Notes: generated by a model from the letters alone, not told the origin. A stretch of DNA of 13,990 nucleotides from J095 sp964407935 (GCA_964407935.1 CAYOXS010000137.1:1-13990); one strand, 5' to 3'; shown: positions 1-7,447, counted from the stretch's first letter. Program-made: numbers and translations.

Positions 1-2
1 TT

Positions 3-165
3 CACCCCCCCCCCCCGCCCCTCCCCCTGCCGGGGGTGGGGGATAATTGTTTTGGTGTTTTGCCGGGCGGCAACGCCCCCCGTCAACACACCGATGATTA
101 TCCCCCTTCTCCCCTGGGGGATGAAGTACCCGAAGGGTGGAAGGGGGCAGGGGGTGGGGGTGACA
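3..165. repeat. G-run/C-run-rich self-complementary element
   Basis: This non-coding stretch is built of C-runs at its left end (5-16, 18-21, 23-27) and G-runs at its right end (143-147, 150-154, 156-160), so the ends can pair imperfectly (TCACCCCC at the left, GGGGGTGA at the right). Inside lies a perfect 10-bp inverted pair, GGGGGATAAT at 38-47 and ATTATCCCCC at 97-106. Between these is a small hairpin, TTGCC-GGGC-GGCAA, at 60-73. Another short one, CCCC-T-GGGG, is at 111-119. The G-runs at 135-160 also fit the four-run G-quadruplex pattern. It lies downstream of the minus-strand gene at 229. It could be a MITE-like dispersed repeat or an unusual terminator region; the left edge is cut by the window. 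Confidence 0.55.
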
Positions 166-175
166 ATAACGGGTT

Positions 176-190
176 ATGTTAATTTAACAT
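176..190. repeat. Short AT-rich perfect dyad
   Basis: ATGTTAA-T-TTAACAT is a perfect 7-bp inverted repeat around one central base. It lies about 40 bases downstream of the stop codon of the minus-strand gene at 229. It has no T-run of the kind a standard intrinsic terminator needs. Its right half, AATTTAACATT, recurs at 1181-1191 just upstream of the same gene. It may be a protein binding site or a weak transcript end. Confidence 0.35.
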
Positions 191-228
191 TGCCGAAGTA
201 GTTACAAAAAAATGGTTGGAAATCCGGT

Positions 229-1149
229 TCAGCGGGAGAGAATATCACGCAGGCGGGTGAGGGTATCGGCGTTGCCGGATAAAATGGCCCAATTCACGGC
301 CACGTCATCAACGCCGGCCTCGACGGGCGGCGGGCTGGCGGCGGCCGGCTCGCGATTGAGCCGGACGGGAATAACTGTGGGGTGACCGGCCGGGGTGTTC
401 GGCGCGTCATCAGCCTGGGCTGCGGAGTGCCGGCCAACAGCCTGGCGCATGGCCCGGATGGCCTGGGCCAGCTTTGGCTCTACGTTGGCCGCAGCAGACG
501 ACGCCAGCACGGCCAGCACCAAATTTTCCAGCACCGGCAACACCAGCAGTTCGTGGTCTTGTTCGGCGGGGTTGAGCGCCAGCAGCGGCTGGCCGGGAGC
601 ATCGGGGCCGGGAGGCGCGGCGGCCAACTGCCCCAAAGCTGCCAGGTATTCCGGCTCGGGCGGGTTGGCCGCCAGCAGAGTCTGGCCATCGGCGGCGGCC
701 AAAAAAGCGCTGGCCACGCCGGGCAGTTCGGCCAGCGACGCCAATACAGTTTGCAGCGCCTCAGACAGGTCGCGGAATCGTTCCAGATGGTGGTGCAACA
801 GAGTATCGACCAGCCGTAAAAAAGTGAGCGGTTTGAACGGCCGCAAAATCGGACTGGCGTTGAGCGTACGCGCTTCGCCCCACATGGCTTTGTGGAGTTG
901 GCCCAGCATTAAAATCACCGGCACATCCGGGTCAATGTACGAGACGCTTTCGGCCAGCTCCAGGCCATCAATTTCGCCAATTTCAAAATCAATGATGACC
1001 AGATTGAACGCCCGTTCACTCAATTCTTTGAAAGCGGCGTAGCCATCGGCCACAATTTCAACCTGGCACGAGTTGGCCAGGTGGGCCAGGCTGCGGCGGA
1101 GCGGGGTATCAATGTTTGAACGGGTGCAGACGAGCAAAATACTTTTCAT
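229..1149 (-). CDS. Degenerate receiver domain fused to a roadblock/LC7-like domain
   Basis: A 306-residue soluble protein. Residues 1-118 have the receiver fold pattern, with the phospho-acceptor position D54 followed by D61-G62. The usual N-terminal acidic pair is missing (the strand reads LLVCTRS), the switch Thr/Ser is not seen, and the conserved lysine before Pro-Phe is R103. Phosphorylation is therefore doubtful. Residues about 128-240 fit a roadblock/LC7 domain: a helix ending LPGV, then AFLAAADGQTLLA, a hydrophobic LLVLPVLENLVLAVL strand pair, and a final helix. Members of that family bind small Ras-like GTPases (MglB-MglA is the known bacterial pair). A proline/alanine-rich linker precedes a conserved-looking tail (about 280-306). 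No GTPase gene is in the window. The start ATG is preceded by only a weak ribosome site. The gene is divergent from the DUF445 gene. Receiver call firm; roadblock call likely. Confidence 0.8.
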   Translation of the reverse strand: MKSILLVCTRSNIDTPLRRSLAHLANSCQVEIVADGYAAFKELSERAFNLVIIDFEIGEIDGLELAESVSYIDPDVPVILMLGQLHKAMWGEARTLNASPILRPFKPLTFLRLVDTLLHHHLERFRDLSEALQTVLASLAELPGVASAFLAAADGQTLLAANPPEPEYLAALGQLAAAPPGPDAPGQPLLALNPAEQDHELLVLPVLENLVLAVLASSAAANVEPKLAQAIRAMRQAVGRHSAAQADDAPNTPAGHPTVIPVRLNREPAAASPPPVEAGVDDVAVNWAILSGNADTLTRLRDILSR

Positions 1150-1247
1150 TCCGGCGAACCTGCTGGGTTGTTAATTTACAAATTTAACATTATCAAGATA
1201 ACCCAAACCGGCCCGAAGCAAAATAGGAAATTTGGACTTGTGCGGCA

Positions 1248-1276
1248 TTGACTTTTTGGCCGGCAGTGGCTATCTT
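1248..1276 (+). promoter_or_regulatory. Sigma70-type promoter of the DUF445 gene
   Basis: TTGACT at 1248-1253, a 17-bp spacer, and TATCTT at 1271-1276. The predicted transcript start near 1283 gives a leader of about 27 bases before the ATG at 1310. This placement argues against starting the gene at the in-frame TTG at 1232. Confidence 0.6.
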
Positions 1277-1309
1277 TTAGGGTGCATAAATTTTGGGACT
1301 GGATTTTGT

Positions 1310-2584
1310 ATGTCAACACATTCTGAGCCGGGGTCGTTTCCATTTGTTAACGGGGCCGACAAGCTGGCCGAACTGCGCCGCACCAAAATAATTGCCACGG
1401 CGCTGCTGCTGCTGGCTACTTTGATTTTTGTGGCGGCGTCGCTGTTTGAGGAGTTGTACCCGTGGGTGGGGTTTGTCCGGGCCACCGCCGAAGCGGCGAT
1501 GGTTGGGGCAATTGCCGACTGGTTTGCCGTGACGGCGTTATTTCGGCACCCGCTGGGCGTGCCCATCCCGCACACAGCCATCATCCCGCGCCGAAAGGAC
1601 AGCCTGGCCCACAGTTTTGGCGAGTTTGTGCAGAGTAACTTTCTCTCCGAGGATGTGATTGCCGAGCGGCTAAAAAAGGCCGGCGTGGCTCGCACGGCGG
1701 CGGCGTGGCTGGGCCAGCCGGGTAACAGCCAGGCCGTGGCCGAATTTGTGACCGTGGCTTTGCGCGGCGGGTTGCAGGTGGTTAAAGATGAAGATGTGCA
1801 GGAGTTGATTGAACAGAGTTTGATTGCTCAGGCGCGATCGGTGCAGGTGGCCCCGTTAACCGGCAATTTGCTGTCGGTGCTGGTGGGCGGCAACCGCCAG
1901 CAGGATTTGCGCTACGGCGTGGTCAGGCTCATCACCAACCTGCTGGAAGAAAACCGGGAGGTTATCCAGGCTTACATCAGCAGCGAATCTCCGTGGTGGC
2001 TGCCAAAGGCCATCGATAAAAAAATATATGAGCGTTTTGTCGGGTCGATTGAGGAAACGCTGCGCGAGGCCCGGGAAAACCCCGAACACCCGTTTCACCA
2101 AAAATTCAACGAATTGCTGCAAAATTTCATCGACCAGCTCAAAACGTCGCCGGAGGTGCTGGCGCAGGGTGAAGCCTGGAAAGAGGAGTTTTTGGCCTCG
2201 CCGCTGGTGCAGGAATTTTCGTCATCGCTCTGGATTGATATTAAAAGCTGGCTGCTCGATCACAGTTCTGACCAGAATTCAAAACTGCGAGAAACAATCG
2301 GGGGCGGAATTGTGCGCCTGGCCGCCGGGTTGGCCCAGGACGAGTTGTTGCAGGCAAAGGTCAACCGCTGGGCCGAAAACGCCGCCGGTTATCTCATCAG
2401 AACCTATGGCGACGAGGTCGGCCAGTTGATTACCCAAACTATCATCGGCTGGGACGCCGAGGCTACCTCTCGCAAAATTGAGTTGCAGGTTGGCAAAGAT
2501 CTGCAATTTATCCGCATTAACGGCACGCTGGTGGGCGGGCTGGTTGGCCTGCTCATCCACACTGTGGCCGTGCTGCTGCTGTAA
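1310..2584 (+). CDS. DUF445 family membrane protein (YjiN-like)
   Basis: A 424-residue protein of the DUF445 family (PF04286), whose function is not established. A hydrophobic segment lies at residues 26-45, followed by the family hallmark at about 62-96: EAAMVGAIADWFAVTALFRHP, then PIPHTAIIPRRKD. A long, mostly helical and charged middle region follows. The C-terminus carries the second hallmark, KDLQFIRINGTLVGGLVGLLIH, ending in a hydrophobic segment at about 401-424. The expected arrangement is anchors at both ends with the middle part on one side of the membrane. The ORF extends upstream to a TTG at 1232, but the ATG at 1310 is preferred: a promoter overlaps the extension, and the extra 26 residues look unlike the family. 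Its ribosome site (GGA at 1301) is weak. The length is normal for the family. Confidence 0.88.
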   Translation: MSTHSEPGSFPFVNGADKLAELRRTKIIATALLLLATLIFVAASLFEELYPWVGFVRATAEAAMVGAIADWFAVTALFRHPLGVPIPHTAIIPRRKDSLAHSFGEFVQSNFLSEDVIAERLKKAGVARTAAAWLGQPGNSQAVAEFVTVALRGGLQVVKDEDVQELIEQSLIAQARSVQVAPLTGNLLSVLVGGNRQQDLRYGVVRLITNLLEENREVIQAYISSESPWWLPKAIDKKIYERFVGSIEETLREARENPEHPFHQKFNELLQNFIDQLKTSPEVLAQGEAWKEEFLASPLVQEFSSSLWIDIKSWLLDHSSDQNSKLRETIGGGIVRLAAGLAQDELLQAKVNRWAENAAGYLIRTYGDEVGQLITQTIIGWDAEATSRKIELQVGKDLQFIRINGTLVGGLVGLLIHTVAVLLL

Positions 2585-2590
2585 AACATT

Positions 2591-2683
2591 ATGCCCGAAG
2601 GTCCGGAAATCAAACTCGCTGCCGATGAAGTGGCTGCCGCGCTGGTGATTTTTCCTCAAGAATCGATCCGAGCTGCCGATTAA
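2591..2683 (+). pseudogene. N-terminal relic of an Fpg/Nei DNA glycosylase gene
   Basis: A 30-codon reading frame starts six bases after the DUF445 stop codon and reads MPEGPEIKLAADEVAAALV before losing similarity and stopping at TAA. MPEGPEI is the diagnostic N-terminus of formamidopyrimidine-DNA glycosylase / endonuclease VIII enzymes. In these, Pro2 is the catalytic nucleophile and Glu3 is catalytic; LAADEV matches the Nei subgroup better than Fpg. Full-length members have roughly 260-290 residues, including a helix-two-turn-helix and usually a zinc finger; none of that follows here. The next codons read IFPQESIRAAD. The nine bases GCTGCCGAT occur twice in the same frame (2618-2626 and 2672-2680), both coding Ala-Ala-Asp. 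I read this as the stump of a deleted gene. A working 30-residue product is very unlikely. Confidence 0.75.
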
Positions 2684-2726
2684 TTCAGGTAACTAGTCAA
2701 TCGTCAGCTGATATTTGGAGGTTTCT

Positions 2727-3866
2727 ATGGTTGCCGCAACTTTGCCCACTGAATATGCCCCGGCTGAAAGAGCCGACGCCGTACTGCTTGAACAGCAGGC
2801 CGAATATTTTTCGGAGTTAAAGCTGGTTCACGAACTGTTTGATGCCGTGCCCGATGCTTTTCTGATTTTGAACGAGCAGCGGCAGATTGTGTTTGCCAAC
2901 AAAGCCCTGACCAAAATAATTAACGTGGACGATGAATCCAGCCTTCACGGGCAGCGCCCCGGCGAGGTGCTCAATTGTATCCACGCGATAGAAAGCGAGG
3001 GCGGCTGCGGCACCACCGAATTTTGCAAAACCTGCGGCGCGGTCAATGCCATTATTTCCAGCCTGCGCGGTAAAGAGTCGGTGCTGGAGTGCCGGATTAC
3101 GCAGCAGAGTGGGTGTTCGCTGGATTTGCGGGTGTGGGCCACCCCGCTGCGGCAATATGGCGGTATTTACTCGTTGTTTGCGGTACAGGATATCAGCCAC
3201 GAAAAGCGCCGGCGCGCGCTGGAGCGCATTTTCTTTCACGATATTTTGAACACGGCTGGTGGATTGCAGGGCGTTTCTGAACTGCTGCAGGACGCCACCC
3301 CGGAGGAACTTGACGAACTCAAGGGGATGGTCTACTCCCTGGCCGACCGGCTGGTGGACGAAATTCAGGCCCAAAGGCTGCTGTCCGCCGCCGAAACGGA
3401 CGATTTACAGGTGAAACCGGTAGCCATCGAGTCACTGGTATTTTTGGGGGAAGTCACCAATCTGTACCGGAGCCACGAAGTTGCCCACAACCGGCAGCTT
3501 AAAATTGACATCAACGCCGAGTCGTTTGATCTGGTCAGCGACCGGGTGCTGCTGGGCCGGGTAGTTGGCAATATGGTCAAAAACGCGCTCGAGGCCAGCC
3601 ACCCCGGCGACGCAGTGACCGTAGGCTGTCGCGGCGTGGCCGACGATTGGGTTGAATTTTGGGTGCATAACCCCACGTTTATGCCGCGCCACGTGCAGTT
3701 GCAGGTGTTCCAGCGCTCGTTCTCAACCAAGGGGGCCGGTCGCGGCCTGGGCACGTACAGCATCAAACTGCTCACCGAGCGCTATTTGCACGGCCAGGCT
3801 GCTTTTACCACCTCACCGGAAGAGGGAACGACATTTTTTGTCAGTTACCCGCAGAATGGGTTTTAG
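2727..3866 (+). CDS. Soluble PAS-domain sensor histidine kinase with cysteine cluster
   Basis: A 379-residue protein without membrane segments. Residues 35-158 form a PAS domain (ELFDAVPDAFLILNE, then VFANKALTKI). A cysteine cluster is inserted in it: C84, C94, C100 and C103 (FCKTCGA), suited to binding a metal, an Fe-S centre or a redox signal. The H-box, FFHDILN, puts the phospho-acceptor at H171. The ATPase part has an N-box (NMVKNALEAS, 282-291), an F-box-like QRSFSTKG and a G2 box, GRGLG (338-342). The G1 box, normally DxGxG, reads VHNPTFMP (313-320), without the adenine-binding Asp. I recall this variant from related kinases that keep the PAS-cysteine layout, so it may be a functional subfamily. 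The start is the ATG at 2727, six bases after GGAGG; an in-frame TTG at 2715 overlaps that ribosome site. No response regulator is adjacent. Confidence 0.87.
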   Translation: MVAATLPTEYAPAERADAVLLEQQAEYFSELKLVHELFDAVPDAFLILNEQRQIVFANKALTKIINVDDESSLHGQRPGEVLNCIHAIESEGGCGTTEFCKTCGAVNAIISSLRGKESVLECRITQQSGCSLDLRVWATPLRQYGGIYSLFAVQDISHEKRRRALERIFFHDILNTAGGLQGVSELLQDATPEELDELKGMVYSLADRLVDEIQAQRLLSAAETDDLQVKPVAIESLVFLGEVTNLYRSHEVAHNRQLKIDINAESFDLVSDRVLLGRVVGNMVKNALEASHPGDAVTVGCRGVADDWVEFWVHNPTFMPRHVQLQVFQRSFSTKGAGRGLGTYSIKLLTERYLHGQAAFTTSPEEGTTFFVSYPQNGF

Positions 3867-3885
3867 CATAATTGATAGCCAAAAT

Positions 3886-3916
3886 AAAAAAGGTTCCCGC
3901 TGCGGGAACCTTTTTT
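3886..3916. terminator. Bidirectional intrinsic terminator
   Basis: A6, then GGTTCCCG (3892-3899), loop CTG, CGGGAACC (3903-3910), then T6. The 8-bp GC-rich stem is flanked by an A-run and a T-run, so it works on both strands. It sits between the convergent ends of the histidine kinase gene and secDF. Confidence 0.92.
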
Positions 3917-3935
3917 GTTGAAGAGAGGCCAGGCG

Positions 3936-6374
3936 TTACGCCTGGACGTTAGCCGCCGGCGTGCTGCGACCAAAGATGCGGCGGATAAAAGCGCCAAATT
4001 CGCCGTACTGCCACGAAACCAGAATTGGCACCGCGGTGAAAATTGACGAGTACGTTCCGGTCATAATCCCCACCAGCATAATGGCCACAAATTCGGTAAT
4101 GGTTGAACCACCAAATACCAGCAGAGCCATAATGGTAAAGATAGTGCTGATTGAGGTGCCCAAACTGCGGGCCATCGTTTCCAGCAGGCTGCGATTGCAG
4201 ACCGTGTCAAACCGCTCGGTGCGGTAGCGGGGCAGGTTCTCGCGGATGCGGTCAAACACAATAATTGTATCGTGTACGGAGTAGCCGATAACCGTGAGAA
4301 TGGCCGTCAGGAACAAGGCGTCCATCTCCCAGCCGCGCAGCATCCCCAAAATGGCGAAGACGCCGGCTGCCACCAGAATATCGTGGAACAGCGCCGCGAT
4401 GGCGGCCACCCCGTAGCGGATGGGATTTGGCACGGAACGGAAGGCCAGCACCAAAAAGAGCATAATGACGATTGACGCGGCCAGCACCGCGTAAATACCG
4501 GCCCGGGTTACTTCCTGCCCAATAGCCGGCCCAACCGAGTCGAAACGGAGTTCGGTGAAGTTGCCCAGCTTACTGCTGAGCTGGTCCTGAATCTGGCTTT
4601 TGGCCTGATCATCCAGGTATTTGGAGCGCACCAGAATGGTTTGCCTGCCCAACTGTTCGGCGGTGGTAACGGAAGTGTCTTTAAAATCGGCGCCCTGGTA
4701 AGAGAAACTGGTGAAAATATTGCGCACCTGGGCCGGGGTGGGCTGTTGGTCAAACTGAAGTTCCATCAGCGACCCGCTGGTAAAATCGATGCTGGGTTTG
4801 AGCGGCGTGCCAACCTGAATGGTTGACACCGTCATGGCAATAAGCCCCAAGCCAATAACTACGGCCGAGAAAATGTAGTAGTATCGCCGCAACCCAACAA
4901 TGTTGAGCAGCCAGTTAGCCGAGGCCGGCGCCTGTTTTTCGTCGGTTTGGGGCGCATAGCCGATCAACAAGCCGTTGTTTTTGAGCGACTCGCCGGTGAG
5001 GCCAAGCATGAAGCGCAAAAAGGTGCGCGTTACGGTGATGGCGGTGAAAATGTTGGTTAAAACACCCAGCGCCAGCGTAATGGCAAAGCCTTTGACAATG
5101 CTCGCGCCAAAGTTTGAGCCAAACCAGAACAGAATGGCGCAGGTAATGAGCGTGCTGATGGCTGAGTCTCGGATGGACGGCCATGAGCGATTGAAGCCCA
5201 GTTCCATCGCAAATTTCAGGCTTTTGCCGCTGCGTAACTCTTCTTTCATCCGTTCAAATACCAGAATATTGGCGTCAACCGCCATGCCAATCGACACGAT
5301 GAAGCCAGTGATGGCCGGCAGGGTTAAGGTGACCGGGATGAGTTTGTACAGGGCAAAGTTGAGCAGCCCGTAAATGATCATGGCCAGCGCCGCCACCGAG
5401 CCGGGCAGCCGGTAGTAAATGACCATAAACAGCAACACAATGATCAGCCCCACCGTGCCGGCGCGAATACTGCGCTGCACCGAGTCTTGTCCCAGAGTTG
5501 GCCCCACCGAGCGGTTTTCAACCACTTTCAGCGGCACCGGCAGCGAGCCGTAGCGCAACTGAATGGCCAGCGCCTGCCCTTCTTCCAGCGGAGAACTGCC
5601 CAGCGTGATAACGCCGTTATCATTGATGCGGGCATTGACCACCGGGCAGGAAAGCACAATTTTGTCGATGGCGATACAGAGGTACTTGCCAACATTTGCG
5701 CCGGTGTAATCGCCAAACTTTTTGCCGCCTTCAGAGGTGAGGCTGAAGTTGATTTCAACCTGGCGGGTGTTGGCGTTGATTCCGGCATTGCTCACCGCGG
5801 CCAGATCACCGCCGGTAATCACGGTTTCGTATACTCTTTCCGTGCCGGTGGCGGTGGAGGTAGCACTAAGCTGACCTTCTGCGGTGCGCGGGCCGCCCAA
5901 ACTGGTGGTAATGGCCATACCATCGGGAATGGGCATAGAACCGGCGTCGACAAATTCCAGCAGACCGGTCTCTTTAATAGTGCTGATGGCCAGTTCGGGA
6001 TCAGAAATACCGGGGAGTTCAACAATAATCCGGTTTTCGCCCTGTAACTGAACCAGCGGCTCGGTAACGCCCAGCCCGTTGACCCGGTTATCGACAATAA
6101 CCCGGGCGGCTTCCATTGAGCCTTCTTGCAGTTCCTGGCCGGCCGGCATATCGGCTTCTAACACAACTTGCAGGCCGCCCTGCAAGTCCAGCCCCTGGTG
6201 AACTTTAATGCTGCGTTGTTGTTCGCCCTGCCACGGCAAAAAAGCCGCCCAGGATGGCAGTACTTCGTCTGAGGCGCCGGTTAGGGTGTATTGCATGTTG
6301 GCCGTAACCACCCAAACCAAAAATGCGGTCAGAAGTAAAATTCCAATAAAAACACTGATTGTCCGTCGTTCCAT
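3936..6374 (-). CDS. secDF: Protein translocase subunit SecDF (fused SecD-SecF)
   Basis: An 812-residue inner-membrane protein that uses the proton gradient to pull secreted proteins through SecYEG after SecA has started them. The SecD half (1 to about 475) has a first membrane helix at 7-25, the GLDLQGG motif at 61-67, a periplasmic domain to about 300, and a five-helix bundle with GMAVDANILVFERMKEE, where D367 is the expected proton-path aspartate. The SecF half (about 488-800) begins with a membrane helix, then DFTSGSLMELQF (normally FTGG; here a Ser replaces one Gly), then VIGYSVHDTIIVFDRIREN with D702, and R736 in ARSLGTS. D367, D702 and R736 align with residues shown to matter in Thermus SecDF (D340, D637, R671). 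The single-chain form is also known from Bacillus and Thermus. No good ribosome site is seen next to the ATG. It is transcribed from its own consensus promoter downstream of lgt. Confidence 0.97.
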   Translation of the reverse strand: MERRTISVFIGILLLTAFLVWVVTANMQYTLTGASDEVLPSWAAFLPWQGEQQRSIKVHQGLDLQGGLQVVLEADMPAGQELQEGSMEAARVIVDNRVNGLGVTEPLVQLQGENRIIVELPGISDPELAISTIKETGLLEFVDAGSMPIPDGMAITTSLGGPRTAEGQLSATSTATGTERVYETVITGGDLAAVSNAGINANTRQVEINFSLTSEGGKKFGDYTGANVGKYLCIAIDKIVLSCPVVNARINDNGVITLGSSPLEEGQALAIQLRYGSLPVPLKVVENRSVGPTLGQDSVQRSIRAGTVGLIIVLLFMVIYYRLPGSVAALAMIIYGLLNFALYKLIPVTLTLPAITGFIVSIGMAVDANILVFERMKEELRSGKSLKFAMELGFNRSWPSIRDSAISTLITCAILFWFGSNFGASIVKGFAITLALGVLTNIFTAITVTRTFLRFMLGLTGESLKNNGLLIGYAPQTDEKQAPASANWLLNIVGLRRYYYIFSAVVIGLGLIAMTVSTIQVGTPLKPSIDFTSGSLMELQFDQQPTPAQVRNIFTSFSYQGADFKDTSVTTAEQLGRQTILVRSKYLDDQAKSQIQDQLSSKLGNFTELRFDSVGPAIGQEVTRAGIYAVLAASIVIMLFLVLAFRSVPNPIRYGVAAIAALFHDILVAAGVFAILGMLRGWEMDALFLTAILTVIGYSVHDTIIVFDRIRENLPRYRTERFDTVCNRSLLETMARSLGTSISTIFTIMALLVFGGSTITEFVAIMLVGIMTGTYSSIFTAVPILVSWQYGEFGAFIRRIFGRSTPAANVQA

Positions 6375-6425
6375 TGCTAAGAATTAAACCCTTTAGTTTA
6401 AATTGTCATTGCGCAAAACAGATCG

Positions 6426-6455
6426 ATTATAGTCCTGTCGCGTTTGCCGTGTCAA
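6426..6455 (-). promoter_or_regulatory. Consensus sigma70-type promoter of secDF
   Basis: On the minus strand, TTGACA (6455-6450), an 18-bp spacer and TATAAT (6431-6426). Both hexamers match the consensus fully. The -35 box begins four bases after the lgt stop codon. A start near 6419 gives a leader of about 45 bases, which contains the inverted repeat TTAAAC/GTTTAA at 6384-6401. Expression should be strong and largely independent of lgt. Confidence 0.85.
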
Positions 6456-6458
6456 ATG

Positions 6459-7385
6459 CTATCGCCGCGCGGGCCGCCGGCGTTTGGGCTGGGCGGTGGG
6501 GTGACTTTCAAAATTGGTAGCCAATTGCGGGTTGCGGCGTCGATACCAGAACATGCCCAGGCCAACCAAAATCAACACAATACTCACAATTTGGGCCGTT
6601 GGAATCCCCGACAGGGTCCACGCGTCCGGGCGCAGCATTTCTACCAGAATACGGCCAAGCGGATACCACACCAGATACATCGACAGGCCATCCCCATCGA
6701 GGAGTTTGCCGGCGTACTTGCGGCTCAGCCAAATGATCAACACAAAGCCCAGCACATTCCACAGCGACTCGTACAAAAATACGGGGTGAAAGGTGGTGGT
6801 GAGCGGGTAGGTGGTCAGATCGTTGTACGGCGGGATGCGCTGGTTAACATTGGTAATGAGAATACCCCACGACAGATCGGTGGGCGGGCCGTACAGTTCC
6901 TGGTTAAAATAATTGCCCCAGCGGCCAACGGCCTGGCCCAGCAGCATACCCGGCGCAAAAATATCCATCCAGCGCCAGGCGTTCAGGCGGTTGCGGCGGC
7001 AGTAGATGATCATGGCCAGCACGCCGCCGATTAATGCGCCAAATATGCCGATGCCGCCTTCCCAGATCATCAGCGCGGTAGGGAAGGGTATCGCCGCGCC
7101 AAAAATGGTCACGGTGGTGAAAGGTTGTTCAAAAAAGTAGTAGTTAAAACCGCGGCTGGCTCCCGACGGCGTGGATAGGACGTGGTAAATACGCGCGCCG
7201 ATAATGCCAAAAATCAGCAGCCAGATGAGCAAATTCCACACATGTTCCGGGTCTTCGCGGCGGCGTTTGGCCTCGAGCGTAGCCACATAAGACGCCAACA
7301 GCACGCCGAGTACAATCAGCACGCCATACCAGCGGATAGCAAATGGCCCAAAGGCAAACAAAATGGGATCGGTAGGGGATGGCAT
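6459..7385 (-). CDS. lgt: Prolipoprotein diacylglyceryl transferase
   Basis: A 308-residue inner-membrane enzyme that moves diacylglycerol from phosphatidylglycerol to the lipobox cysteine of prolipoproteins, the first step of lipoprotein maturation. Conserved Lgt features are visible in order: IRWYGVLIVLG (17-27), GARIYHVL (63-70), WEGGIGIFGALIGG (108-121), the signature GQAVGRWGNYFNQELYG (150-166, with R155), FHPVFLYESLWN (199-210) and GRILVEMLRPD (244-254). The position of the E. coli H103 residue is F115 here. I recall actinobacterial enzymes also lacking that histidine, so this is probably lineage variation. The length is normal, and a basic tail (KRRRPARR) ends the protein. The start has a strong ribosome site, GAGGAG (7396-7391), five bases away. 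The gene is divergent from the phosphatase/kinase gene and has its own promoter. Confidence 0.97.
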   Translation of the reverse strand: MPSPTDPILFAFGPFAIRWYGVLIVLGVLLASYVATLEAKRRREDPEHVWNLLIWLLIFGIIGARIYHVLSTPSGASRGFNYYFFEQPFTTVTIFGAAIPFPTALMIWEGGIGIFGALIGGVLAMIIYCRRNRLNAWRWMDIFAPGMLLGQAVGRWGNYFNQELYGPPTDLSWGILITNVNQRIPPYNDLTTYPLTTTFHPVFLYESLWNVLGFVLIIWLSRKYAGKLLDGDGLSMYLVWYPLGRILVEMLRPDAWTLSGIPTAQIVSIVLILVGLGMFWYRRRNPQLATNFESHPTAQPKRRRPARR

Positions 7386-7419
7386 TTCTTCTCCTCGTCA
7401 ATCAAAGGTACAAGTGGTC

Positions 7420-7447
7420 ATTATAGCACAGTGTCTTTGAGGGGCAA
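7420..7447 (-). promoter_or_regulatory. Promoter of lgt
   Basis: On the minus strand, TTGCCC (7447-7442), a 16-bp spacer and a perfect TATAAT (7425-7420). A transcript start near 7413 leaves about 27 bases before the lgt ATG. It is back to back with the promoter at 7478-7505. Confidence 0.72.

Noticed and set aside
382..1042. Two plus-strand reading frames of 145 and 215 codons antisense to the receiver-roadblock gene
   Set aside because: They mirror the codon pattern of the real gene, have compositionally odd products and show no recognisable domain or ribosome site.
2715..2726. TTG start four codons upstream for the histidine kinase
   Set aside because: The codons overlap the GGAGG ribosome site that serves the ATG at 2727.
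6384..6401. TTAAAC/GTTTAA inverted repeat in the secDF leader as a riboswitch or attenuator
   Set aside because: The stem is short and AT-rich with no alternative structure or T-run; the leader is only about 45 bases.
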